From: Clostridiales bacterium UBA1774
GTDB taxonomy: Bacteria > Bacillota > Clostridia > Oscillospirales > Oscillospiraceae
Direction of reading: 5' to 3'
Assembly (NCBI GenBank): GCA_002314635.1
Contig: DCGQ01000021.1
Location: forward strand, 70,529-83,185
Length of the DNA: 12,657 bases
Part shown: piece after piece, positions 1 to 7,312 of the stretch
Position numbering within the stretch: the stretch's first letter is position 1
Layout: each line of letters opens with the position of its first letter
Translations under genes and position numbers: made by a program
The notes under the pieces: model-generated
What the model saw: the letters and a program-made list of their open reading frames with translations, nothing else
The model's database searches: none
Told to the model about the DNA's origin: nothing

Positions 1-894
1 CTCCTCGATGGCGGGCACGCCGCCCCGGCTGTCATACATGGGATGCGGCTCCCGGGTGAAGGGCAGTTCGCTGAGGGCGTCCAGCTCCGCCGTTTCCAGC
101 GGCGGCTGGGGCGGGTTCACGATCAGGAACCGGTCGCCGTGAGGCTGGATCAGCGCCCTGCCCCGCACCGCGTCATGCTCCCGGTTCTCCTGCCGGCAGG
201 CCTCCGCATAGGCTCGCTTGTCGTCCCGCACCTGCTCAAAGGAGGGGATATCCAGCGAATCGAAGGCGCTGAGATGTTCCTTCCGCAGAATGGCGGTGCC
301 CCGGATATCCCACAGGCTGTCCGCCCGCTCCCCGGCCTGCAGACGGGCGGCGATCTCCAGCGTGGCTCGCTCGCCCATTCCGTAGGTGAGAAGATCCGCG
401 CCGGAATCGAACAGGACGCTGCGGCGCACCTTATCGTCCCAGTAATCGTAATGGGCAAAGCGCCGGAGGGACGCTTCCAGACCGCCGATGATCACCGGCA
501 GGCCGGGAAAGGCTTCCCGCACCCGGCCGGTGTAGGCGATGGTGGCCCGGTCGGGCCGCAGACCGATCTGCTTGCCCGGACTGTAAAAGTCCTCGCTTCT
601 CCGCTTTCTGGCAGCGGTATAGTGAGCCACCATGCTGTCCAGATTCCCGGCGGACAGCATACAGGCCAGCTTCGGACGACCCATGGCCCGGATGGCGGCG
701 GCATCGTGCCAGTCCGGCTGGGCAAGGAGCGCCACCCGGTATCCGGCCTGCTCCAGCAGCCGCCCGATCACCGGCGTACCGAAGGAGGGATGATCCACAT
801 AGGCGTCCCCGGTAATGAGCAAAAAGTCGTAGCTGTCCCAGCCACGACTCCGCATATCCTCCGCCGACACCGGCAGAAAGGGGTTGTTCTTCAT
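1..894 (-). CDS. ygiQ: YgiQ family radical SAM protein, N-terminal part (runs off the left edge)
   Basis: The frame is open for 298 codons from an ATG at 892-894 to the window edge. A GAGG-type ribosome site lies about 8 bases upstream of that ATG. Translation begins MKNNPFLPVSAEDM and continues with family-typical stretches: LLITGDAYVDHPSFG near residue 27, AQPDW near 57, and GLEASLRRFAHYDYWDD in the middle. It ends LPFTREPHPMYD...GGVPAIEE, which in this family comes just before the S-N-R-G-C radical SAM cluster motif. The 4Fe-4S cysteines are therefore just outside the window. The visible part is the YgiQ N-terminal domain (Radical_SAM_N). The biochemical role of YgiQ is not established; membership of the radical SAM superfamily is known. 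It lies downstream of the phosphatase-GNAT gene on the same strand, 89 bp away, so cotranscription is possible. Confidence 0.93.
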   Translation of the reverse strand, partial: MKNNPFLPVSAEDMRSRGWDSYDFLLITGDAYVDHPSFGTPVIGRLLEQAGYRVALLAQPDWHDAAAIRAMGRPKLACMLSAGNLDSMVAHYTAARKRRSEDFYSPGKQIGLRPDRATIAYTGRVREAFPGLPVIIGGLEASLRRFAHYDYWDDKVRRSVLFDSGADLLTYGMGERATLEIAARLQAGERADSLWDIRGTAILRKEHLSAFDSLDIPSFEQVRDDKRAYAEACRQENREHDAVRGRALIQPHGDRFLIVNPPQPPLETAELDALSELPFTREPHPMYDSRGGVPAIEE

Positions 895-930
895 AAGAGT
901 GACCTCATTCGACTGAAATGGTGGGAGGTG

Positions 931-962
931 AATGATGAATGGAAGTGCCGCCACTCATCATT
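931..962 (-). repeat. 12-bp hairpin in the gap upstream of ygiQ, possible small dispersed repeat
   Basis: AATGATGAATGG (931-942) and CCACTCATCATT (951-962) form inverted arms around an 8-base loop. On the plus strand one position is an A-C mismatch. On the minus-strand transcript the same position becomes a G-U pair, so the stem is complete only in the RNA made by the flanking genes. No T-run follows on the minus strand, so it does not look like an intrinsic terminator. It sits between the stop of the phosphatase-GNAT gene and the ygiQ ribosome site. It could be an RNA-processing or stabilising stem, or one copy of a small palindromic repeat. There is no second copy in this window. Confidence 0.5.
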
Positions 963-983
963 TATCATTTCTGATCCCGTAAC

Positions 984-2138
984 CTACGCCCGCTCCTCCA
1001 GACCCCGCACCATCAGGTAGCTTTCGCCCACCGTGGCTTCCTCCGTGCAGACGATGCGGAAGCCTTCCCGCAGGTAGAAGTTCAGAGCGGCTTCATTGGT
1101 ATCTGCCACCCGGAGGCTGAGATGCTTCCGGTTCTTTTTCCGGTAGTAGCTGAGGGCCTGCCCGATCAGCTGGGTGCCCAGACCCTTGCCCCGGTATTCC
1201 GGCTCCAGAAACAGCAGGGAGATATGCCCCGCGCCCTCGTCCTCCATCTGATGGGGACTGAGCTGCAGCAGGCCGCAGGAGCTGCCCTCCTGCATCACCT
1301 CCGTCACCGTCCACGGGTCTTTCATGGCACTGTGTCTGGCGTTGGACAGATACACGTCGCAGAACCCCTCGTCGGAGCCGTGGGACGCGATCCAGGTATC
1401 CCGGTAGCGGCGCAGATACAGCTGCCCGCCCGCTTCGGAAAACACATCCATGGGCCGGAAGTACAGGTCGCGCCCGTCCTTCCAGTCCTCCTGCTGCCAC
1501 CATGTTTCCCGGGAAAAGGCGCTCAGCTCCGGGGGCAGGTGGCTGTTGTCATTATAGCGGAGAACGGTGAACTGCCCGTTCTCATACTGCAGCTCGGCCA
1601 CGGCGGTATTGTCGCAATGGGGCACCCTGCCGGTCTCCTCCGGCGGATAACCCAGCAGATGAGCCAGCACGATCCGCACCGCGCAGCCGTGGCTGACGGC
1701 GGCCACCGTCTTTCCCGGGTTTTCCTCGCAGATCTGCCCCAGCGTCCCCAGCACACGGTTCAGCACGGTGGAATAGTTTTCGCTGCCGGGCACGGTGAAA
1801 TCCTCCGGCGACCGATTCAGCGCCGCATACTGCTCCGGCTGGGTATAGGACGCCCAGCCCCAGCACTGATCCTCCCAGTCGCCCATGTGCTGCTCCCGAA
1901 GGCCGGGACGGAGCTGCAGCTCCAGCGCCCGCGCCCCGATCACCGCGGCAGCGGTCTGCTTCGCACGGGCAAGGTCGCTGCTGTAGACCGCGTCCAGCGG
2001 CAAAGCGGCAAAGCGCTCCTGCAGCGGGAGAAGCTGGCGGATTCCGAACCGGGTCAGCGGCGCGTCATACCAACCCTGAATGCGCCGGTAACGGTTGCCC
2101 TCCGCCTCTGCGTGGCGCACCAGCCAAAGCCGTGTCAT
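984..2138 (-). CDS. Histidine phosphatase - GNAT acetyltransferase fusion protein
   Basis: This 384-residue protein has two domains. Residues 1 to about 205 are a histidine phosphatase (phosphoglycerate mutase-like) domain. It has the LVRHAE signature with R8 and nucleophile H9, R58 in YSSDLARAKQT, E82, and the second histidine H150 in AVSHG, so the phosphatase core looks intact. Residues about 225-378 are a GNAT domain with the acetyl-CoA loop R-G-K-G-L-G at 316-321 and the usual NEAALNFYLREGF segment at 348-360. The substrates of both domains are unknown. The start ATG overlaps the stop of the upstream DUF4330 gene (ATGA), suggesting translational coupling; a GGAGAAG element lies upstream. 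The stop is TAG. No signal peptide or membrane segment is seen, so it is probably cytoplasmic. Whether both domains act on one metabolite is inference only. Confidence 0.88.
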   Translation of the reverse strand: MTRLWLVRHAEAEGNRYRRIQGWYDAPLTRFGIRQLLPLQERFAALPLDAVYSSDLARAKQTAAAVIGARALELQLRPGLREQHMGDWEDQCWGWASYTQPEQYAALNRSPEDFTVPGSENYSTVLNRVLGTLGQICEENPGKTVAAVSHGCAVRIVLAHLLGYPPEETGRVPHCDNTAVAELQYENGQFTVLRYNDNSHLPPELSAFSRETWWQQEDWKDGRDLYFRPMDVFSEAGGQLYLRRYRDTWIASHGSDEGFCDVYLSNARHSAMKDPWTVTEVMQEGSSCGLLQLSPHQMEDEGAGHISLLFLEPEYRGKGLGTQLIGQALSYYRKKNRKHLSLRVADTNEAALNFYLREGFRIVCTEEATVGESYLMVRGLEERA

Positions 2139-2641
2139 CCTGCGTTCTTCTCCAGAGAAATGACCGTTCCGTACAGCTCCACATCCACGCCCTTCACATA
2201 GAAGCCGCGTCCCAGACGCACCTCCTGAGAGCCGACCTGATTCAGATTGCTGCTCACATCCATCTGCGCCTCGCAGACGAAGAAGGCGTTGACGCAGGCG
2301 GTCTCCTCACCGGGCACCACCCACATACTGCGGGAGGTATCCACCGGACTTTTGCCCTCGGCGTACAGCACGGTACAGGGTTCGCTGTAGCAGCTGAGGA
2401 CGGTGCCGTCCAGCGTCTTGCCGGAGGCGGCCATGGTGAAGGGCAGGTTCTTTTCCACTTCCTCGTACAGCCGCTGTTCCATGCCCGTGACCTCAACCAC
2501 AAAACGCACCGGTATGGTTTCCTTCGCTTCCGTTTCCTCGCCCTTGTCCATGCCCTTCCACAGGAAGAAGGCTGCGGCGGCAAGGATAATCAGCACCACC
2601 AGCGCGTCCACAATATTAAACTTATACTTCTTTTTCTCCAT
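2135..2641 (-). CDS. DUF4330 family single-pass membrane protein
   Basis: I chose the ATG at 2639-2641 (168 residues) because AAAGGAG stands 8 bases before it. The frame stays open 13 codons further upstream but those have no ribosome site. The protein starts MEKKKYKFNIVDALVV, a lysine-rich cytoplasmic tip followed by one hydrophobic helix at about residues 9-28. The remaining 140 residues are predicted to lie outside the membrane. The C-terminal part (EVRLGRGFYVKGVDVELYGTVISLE) matches the ending of DUF4330 proteins. Function is unknown. From general memory of clostridial genomes, DUF4330 genes often sit beside csaB-type wall polymer genes, and here one is divergent from the GT4-CsaB gene, so a role in polymer assembly or export is plausible inference. 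A GCCCC-GGGGC stem (2658-2670) lies just upstream of its ribosome site. Confidence 0.8.
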   Translation of the reverse strand: MEKKKYKFNIVDALVVLIILAAAAFFLWKGMDKGEETEAKETIPVRFVVEVTGMEQRLYEEVEKNLPFTMAASGKTLDGTVLSCYSEPCTVLYAEGKSPVDTSRSMWVVPGEETACVNAFFVCEAQMDVSSNLNQVGSQEVRLGRGFYVKGVDVELYGTVISLEKNAG

Positions 2642-2707
2642 GATTCCGGCTCCTTTGGCCCCGGCGGGGCAATTTTCCACAGTTTTGTTCCGGCGCGCAG
2701 ATGGGTC

Positions 2708-2736
2708 TTTACGGAAACGGAAATCCGTACTATAAT
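2708..2736 (+). promoter_or_regulatory. Sigma-A type promoter of the GT4-CsaB gene
   Basis: TTTACG at 2708-2713 and a perfect TATAAT at 2731-2736 are separated by 17 bases. This predicts a transcript start near 2743 and a leader of about 60 bases. The spacer holds a near-palindrome ACGGAAATCCGT (2717-2728), overlapped by a repeated ACGGAA, which could be an operator. On the opposite strand CTGACA (2759-2754) with AATTAT (2737-2732), 16 bases apart, could serve the divergent DUF4330 gene; that one is weaker. Confidence 0.7.
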
Positions 2737-2803
2737 TTCCCCATGCGGCCTTTTGTCAGTATACACGAGTTCCGCCTATGAATCAAGAGGAAGGATTATT
2801 ACC

Positions 2804-5020
2804 TTGAAAATACTGGTTTTGATCAGCGGCGGCGATGTGGGCGGCGCCAAGACCCATGTGCTCAGCCTGTATGCCGCGCTGGGGAAAAGCGTTCCCGTCA
2901 CCATGGTCTGCTTCATGGAAGCGGAGTTCACCCGGGAGGCCCGGGAGATGGGCATTGACACCCGGGTCATACCCGGCAGCAATATTCCGAAAACACTGGG
3001 CATTCTGCGGGGCTATATCCGCAGCGAAGGCTTTGACCTGATCCACAGTCACGGCAGCCGGGGCAACTTCATGGCGTGGCTGCTGAAAAAGGAAGGTCTG
3101 CCGCTGCTGACCACCGTTCACAGCGACCCCAAGCTGGATTACATGGGCCGTCCTGCCGCCGCGCTGACCTACGGTCTGCTGAACCGGATGGCGCTGCGGC
3201 AGATGGACTGGTTCACCGGCGTCAGCGACTCCATGGCAGACACGCTGATCTCCCGTGGTTTTCCCCCGGATCGGATTTTCACCATCTACAACGGCGTGGA
3301 TATGTCCGCGCCCCGCACCGCCCTGCCCCGGGCGGAATTTCTGGCATCGCACGGAGTCAGCACCCGGCCGGGGGACATTCTGGTGGGCATTGCCGCCCGC
3401 CTGAACCCGGTGAAGGACGTGGCCACGCTGATCCGCGGCTTTGCCGGGGCGCAGAAGCAGGTTCCCGCGCTGCGGCTGCTGATCGCCGGAGACGGGCAGC
3501 AGGAATCGGAGCTGAAGGCTCTTGCCGCTTCGCTGGGCGTAGAGCGGCGGGTGCATTTTCTGGGCTGGCTGGAGGACACGGACAGCTTTTATGCCGCGCT
3601 GGATATCAACACCCTTACCTCCCTCAGCGAGACCTTCCCCTATGCGCTGACGGAGGGTGCCCGCTGGCACAAGGCCACGGTCAGCTCCCGGGTGGGCGGC
3701 GTTCCCCGGCTCATCGACCACGGGGTCAGCGGAATGCTGTTCCCGGCAGGGGACAGTGAGAAGCTCTCGCAATGCCTCATCACACTGGGACAGGACGAGG
3801 CGCTGCGGCAGCAGCTTGCGGAGGCGCTGCAGGAAAAGACCCGGCGGCTCTTTTCGCTGGACGCCACGGTGAACACCCAGAAGGAGATCTACGAAACCGT
3901 GCTGCGGCGCAGCAGCCGGCCCCGAAACAGGCGGGATCGGGTCATTGTCTGCGGCGCTTACGGCCGGGGCAACGCAGGGGACGAATCCATTCTCCGCTCC
4001 ATTCTCACGGAGCTGCGGGCGCAGGACCCGGATCTGCCGGTGTGGGTGGTATCCCGCAATCCGAAGGAGACGGAGCTGCAGCATCGGGTGCCCGCCATTC
4101 ACACCTTTGACATTCTCCGTTTCGCGCTGCTGTGCCGCAGAGCGAAGCTTTATCTCAACGGCGGCGGCAGTCTGATTCAGGATGTGACCTCCCGGCGCAG
4201 TCTGCTGTTTTACCTGTTCACCCTGCGCTGTGCCCACCGGCGGAAGGTGCCGGTGGTGATATACGGCTGCGGCATCGGCCCGGTGAACCGGCCTGCGGGC
4301 CGGAAGCTGGCAGGGCGGGTCATCTCCCGGAATGTGGATGTGATCACCCTGCGGGAGGACAGCTCCATACAGGAGCTGAACGCGCTGGGCGTATCCGGCC
4401 CCAGAGTGCTGCTGGCAGCGGACCCAAGCCTGACGCTGCCCGTGCAGGAGCCGGAGCAGACGGCAGGACTGCTCCACAGTCTGGAGCTGCTGCCGGAGGC
4501 GAACTATGTGTGTTTCCTGCTGCGGCTCTGGCCCGGCTTTGAGGAAAAGGCGGCGGCCTTTGCGGAGGCGGCGGACCTTCTGTCCCGGGAGGACGGACTT
4601 CATGTGCTGTTTCTCTCCATCTCGCAGGCGCAGGACGACCCGGCGGCTCTGCAGGTGCTGAGCCGGATGCAGACTCCGGGCAGGCTGCTGCCCGCCCAGG
4701 CGGACGGGGCGCAGCTCTCCGCCATTCTGTCCCGGATGCAGGCAGTGGTCTCCATGCGGCTCCACGGCCTGATCTTCGCGGCGGGACGGGGCGTGCCGCT
4801 GGTGGGCGTGGTGTACGACCCCAAGGTGCGTGCCTTCCTGCGGTACATCGGGCAGGATCGGGACATGGATCTGGAGGACGTGACCGCCGACAGGCTGGTT
4901 TCCGCCGTGCGGGACGCGCTCCGCTGCAGCTCCCCGGAGACGCAGCGGCAGGAGGTTTCCAGACTGCGGCAGATGGAGCTGGTGAACCAGCAGGTGCTGG
5001 CGGAATACCTGAACCCGTGA
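2804..5020 (+). CDS. csaB: GT4 glycosyltransferase - CsaB polysaccharide pyruvyl transferase fusion
   Basis: The start is TTG at 2804-2806, preceded by GAGGAAGG about 10 bases upstream; translation then begins (M)KILVLISGGDVGGAKTHV, a normal GT4 N-terminus. The reading frame stays open far upstream, but that part is antisense to other genes. The protein is 738 residues. Residues 1-365 are a GT-B glycosyltransferase of family 4: VGGAKTHV near 12-19, IHSHGSRGN at 80-88, NPVKD at 201-205, IAGDGQ at 227-232 and the E-x7-E element in SETFPYALTEG (276, 284). Residues 379-738 are a CsaB-type domain: GAYGRGNAGDESIL at 384-397, LNGGGSLIQD at 451-460 and SMRLHG at 650-655. CsaB transfers pyruvate from phosphoenolpyruvate to a wall-polymer sugar, making the ketal bound by SLH domains. 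The fusion suggests one enzyme adds a sugar and pyruvylates the polymer. Both halves look complete; no frameshift is visible. Confidence 0.9.
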   Translation: MKILVLISGGDVGGAKTHVLSLYAALGKSVPVTMVCFMEAEFTREAREMGIDTRVIPGSNIPKTLGILRGYIRSEGFDLIHSHGSRGNFMAWLLKKEGLPLLTTVHSDPKLDYMGRPAAALTYGLLNRMALRQMDWFTGVSDSMADTLISRGFPPDRIFTIYNGVDMSAPRTALPRAEFLASHGVSTRPGDILVGIAARLNPVKDVATLIRGFAGAQKQVPALRLLIAGDGQQESELKALAASLGVERRVHFLGWLEDTDSFYAALDINTLTSLSETFPYALTEGARWHKATVSSRVGGVPRLIDHGVSGMLFPAGDSEKLSQCLITLGQDEALRQQLAEALQEKTRRLFSLDATVNTQKEIYETVLRRSSRPRNRRDRVIVCGAYGRGNAGDESILRSILTELRAQDPDLPVWVVSRNPKETELQHRVPAIHTFDILRFALLCRRAKLYLNGGGSLIQDVTSRRSLLFYLFTLRCAHRRKVPVVIYGCGIGPVNRPAGRKLAGRVISRNVDVITLREDSSIQELNALGVSGPRVLLAADPSLTLPVQEPEQTAGLLHSLELLPEANYVCFLLRLWPGFEEKAAAFAEAADLLSREDGLHVLFLSISQAQDDPAALQVLSRMQTPGRLLPAQADGAQLSAILSRMQAVVSMRLHGLIFAAGRGVPLVGVVYDPKVRAFLRYIGQDRDMDLEDVTADRLVSAVRDALRCSSPETQRQEVSRLRQMELVNQQVLAEYLNP

Positions 5021-5038
5021 ATCACCCCATATTAAACC

Positions 5039-5066
5039 GTCCCCCGCCGGGATCCCGGCGGGGGAC
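5039..5066. terminator. Perfect 28-bp palindrome between convergent genes, probable two-way terminator
   Basis: GTCCCCCGCCGGGA is followed directly by its exact reverse complement, giving a very GC-rich stem that would close with about a 4-base loop at the centre. It lies between the stop of the GT4-CsaB gene (5020) and the stop of the esterase gene (5083), where a shared terminator is expected. Neither side has a proper T-run: the plus side continues GCGCTGTATTTCG and the minus side CGGTTTAATATGG. Termination strength is therefore uncertain. Confidence 0.6.
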
Positions 5067-5082
5067 GCGCTGTATTTCGATG

Positions 5083-6159
5083 TCAGAGAATGCTGCGGAC
5101 GGCAGCGGCAAGCTCTCTGCCCATGCGGGTGTGGGTCTTGGCGGAGGGGTGGGTATCGGCGCCCATGCCCTCGGTGAACATATTGATCGCACCCAGCTTG
5201 CGGCAGTAGACCTCCTTGTCTCCGCTCTCCGCCTGATATTCGGCGGCAATGTCGCGGATATCGTCCCACAGATAGTAGTCCATGGAACCCAGCGTGCAGA
5301 GAATTTTGGTTTCGGAGCCGTTCTTCGCCCGGATCATCTGCAGCAGCTCCTTATAGTGGTCGTGGAAGCCCTGCACGGCTTCGGGGGCGAAGTTCGAGAA
5401 CTTCACTTCGTTTGCGTCGTTGGTGCCCAGATTGATGACCACCACCTTGGCCGGATGGGCGGCGAAATCCCATTCCTGCATCGCGGCATTCTTCCGACCC
5501 CGATCCATGGGTGCATCGGTATAGGCATACATACTGAGCATCCCCCGGTTTTCCATGGGCATCCACTTGGAATCCGCCACGGCGCAGCCGGAAACGCTGA
5601 TGGAGCTGTATGCCATGCCCAGCTCCTCCGCGGCAAGGAAGCCATAGGCCGCCAGCGCGTTTTCATCCTCGGTGCGGAAACCGGGTTCGGTGGCCTCGTT
5701 GCCGTAGCCGCAGGTGATGGAGTCGCCCACCACCTCCAGCAGCGCCCGCTGCTCCGGCGCGGCCGGCAGGAACTCCCCGTCCGTCTCCAGCGCCATCAGG
5801 CCGCATTTGCCCATCACATTTTCGCTGAGCTTCCATACCTCCGCGGTATGCTCCCCGGCTTCGCCTTCAAACAGGGTCAGCCACTGTTCCGGCGCAGCCA
5901 GCTTTGCCCGCTGCCCGATCTCCCCTGCGCCGTCCAGCCGGACGCCCACCACCGGGGAGAGCATCACCTTCTCCTGCACGAAGGGCGCGGCAAACTCCTC
6001 GTCCTTTACGGCGAAGTGTGCTTTCAGCATCGTGCCGCGAAAACGCACCCGGAAACCGGAAGCCGACCAGTTGAACCACACGGCGGCTTCGTCCGCCCAT
6101 GTACGGCCGGAAAAGGCCACACTGCCGGTAAATTCGGGAACCGTCATGATGTTGCTCAT
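5083..6159 (-). CDS. SGNH hydrolase, carbohydrate esterase family 2-like
   Basis: I chose the ATG at 6157-6159 (358 residues). AGGAGGA ends right against an earlier ATG at 6163-6165, too close to serve it, but is about 6 bases from this one. Residues 1-130 form a beta-rich domain, as in CE2 esterases. The SGNH domain follows, with GDSITCGYG (145-153, nucleophile S147), a block II-like glycine in SVSGC (188-192), LGTND (244-248, N247) and GADTHPS (333-339, catalytic H337). CE2 enzymes remove acetyl groups from sugars or xylan. This one has no signal peptide or anchor, so it probably deacetylates imported or internal glycosides; that is inference. It lies 43 bp downstream of the M42 peptidase on the same strand and is probably cotranscribed with it. 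The exact substrate cannot be read from sequence. Confidence 0.85.
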   Translation of the reverse strand: MSNIMTVPEFTGSVAFSGRTWADEAAVWFNWSASGFRVRFRGTMLKAHFAVKDEEFAAPFVQEKVMLSPVVGVRLDGAGEIGQRAKLAAPEQWLTLFEGEAGEHTAEVWKLSENVMGKCGLMALETDGEFLPAAPEQRALLEVVGDSITCGYGNEATEPGFRTEDENALAAYGFLAAEELGMAYSSISVSGCAVADSKWMPMENRGMLSMYAYTDAPMDRGRKNAAMQEWDFAAHPAKVVVINLGTNDANEVKFSNFAPEAVQGFHDHYKELLQMIRAKNGSETKILCTLGSMDYYLWDDIRDIAAEYQAESGDKEVYCRKLGAINMFTEGMGADTHPSAKTHTRMGRELAAAVRSIL

Positions 6160-6202
6160 ACTCATTCCTCCTGCTGTATTTCGTTAAAAGCCGGGACTTG
6201 TC

Positions 6203-7240
6203 TTACTCTTCGCACAGGTACAGATACAGCAGCTTCAGCGTGGCCTCCAGACCCTTGCGGTGCGTGCGCTCCATGCCGTGGCTGGCACTGACGCCGGTGC
6301 CGATCAGCGCACCCTTGAAGTCCCGCCCCGCATTTCGGGCAGCACCTACGTCGGAGCCGTAGAAGGGGAAGATATCCACGGTGTAGGGCAGCTCATACTG
6401 CTCCGCCAGATTGATCAGCCGGGAGGTCAGCTCATAGTCATAGGGGCCGCCGCTGTCCTTGGCGCAGATGGACACCGCGTATTCGTTGCCGCCCAGATCC
6501 ATGCCCACGCAGCCCATATCCACGGTGACAAACTCGCTGATATCCGGGTCGATAGCGCTGGCACCGTGACCCACTTCTTCGAACACGGAGAAATAGACCC
6601 GGGTGGGATGGCGGAAGCGGAAGCTGCCGCCTGCCGCAGCCTCCAGCAGCATCAGGATCAGCACGGCGGAAGCCTTATCGTCGATAAACCGGCTTTTCAG
6701 GAAGCCGGAGGGGGTCAGGGTCATCTTGGGGTCGATCAGCACATAGTCGCCGGCGCGGATGCCCAGTGCCTTCACATCGTCCGCGTTGTGCACTTCCTCG
6801 TCCAGACGCAGCTCCAGCTCATCAATGTCCCGGCTGCGGGTGCCCGCATCGGGGAACACATGGGCAGCGGGACTCTGGCTCAGAACGGTGCCGGTATAGC
6901 GCCGCCCGTCCCGGGTGACGACGGCGCAGTATTCGCCGTCCAGCGTGGCGGTGATGGGGCCGCCTACCTTGGTCAGCTTCAGCGTGCCGGTACCGGTGAC
7001 GGAACGCACCATCAGACCCAGTGTGTCCACATGGGCGGAGGTGGCAACGGTCATGATATCATCAGCGCCGGGCACAAAGCATTCCAGCGTACCCTTGTTA
7101 TGTACCTTGCAGGTGTAACCCAGCTCTTCCAGCCGGGCCTCGATGGCGGTGATCACGTCCTTTGTATAGCCGCTGGGGGAATCCGTTTCAAAAACCAGAT
7201 GACAGTAAAACTCAAATGCGGTCTGATTCCAGGTAATCAT
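6203..7240 (-). CDS. M42 family metallo-aminopeptidase (PepA/FrvX-like)
   Basis: This is a 345-residue protein, the usual length for M42. The ATG at 7238-7240 has AAAGGAGG 8 bases upstream; the open frame continues further upstream without a ribosome site. Metal-binding and catalytic positions expected in M42 are all present: H70 in SAHVDTLG (with D72), D187/D188 in FIDDKAS, the glutamate pair E221-E222 in VFEEVGHG, D241 in VDMG, and H321 in ASHGMERTH. The family forms dodecameric cytoplasmic shells that remove N-terminal residues from short peptides using zinc or cobalt. It is first in a pair with the downstream esterase gene. An ATGATATCAT palindrome abuts its ribosome site. It is transcribed divergently from the MFS transporter. 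Substrate preference (glutamyl, leucyl or other) is not deducible here. Confidence 0.92.
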   Translation of the reverse strand: MITWNQTAFEFYCHLVFETDSPSGYTKDVITAIEARLEELGYTCKVHNKGTLECFVPGADDIMTVATSAHVDTLGLMVRSVTGTGTLKLTKVGGPITATLDGEYCAVVTRDGRRYTGTVLSQSPAAHVFPDAGTRSRDIDELELRLDEEVHNADDVKALGIRAGDYVLIDPKMTLTPSGFLKSRFIDDKASAVLILMLLEAAAGGSFRFRHPTRVYFSVFEEVGHGASAIDPDISEFVTVDMGCVGMDLGGNEYAVSICAKDSGGPYDYELTSRLINLAEQYELPYTVDIFPFYGSDVGAARNAGRDFKGALIGTGVSASHGMERTHRKGLEATLKLLYLYLCEE

Positions 7241-7312
7241 GGGATAGGCCTCCTTTATGATATCATTCTTTCGGGTATGGCGTGAAAAACAAGGAGTATA
7301 CTTTGACTGCCC

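Noticed and set aside
2783..5269. Minus-strand open frame of about 828 codons opposite the GT4-CsaB gene
   Set aside because: Low-complexity antisense composition and no family motif; the plus strand holds an unmistakable two-domain enzyme.
6160..6165. Upstream ATG of the SGNH esterase as its start
   Set aside because: The AGGAGGA site abuts it directly with no spacer; the second ATG two codons later is correctly spaced.
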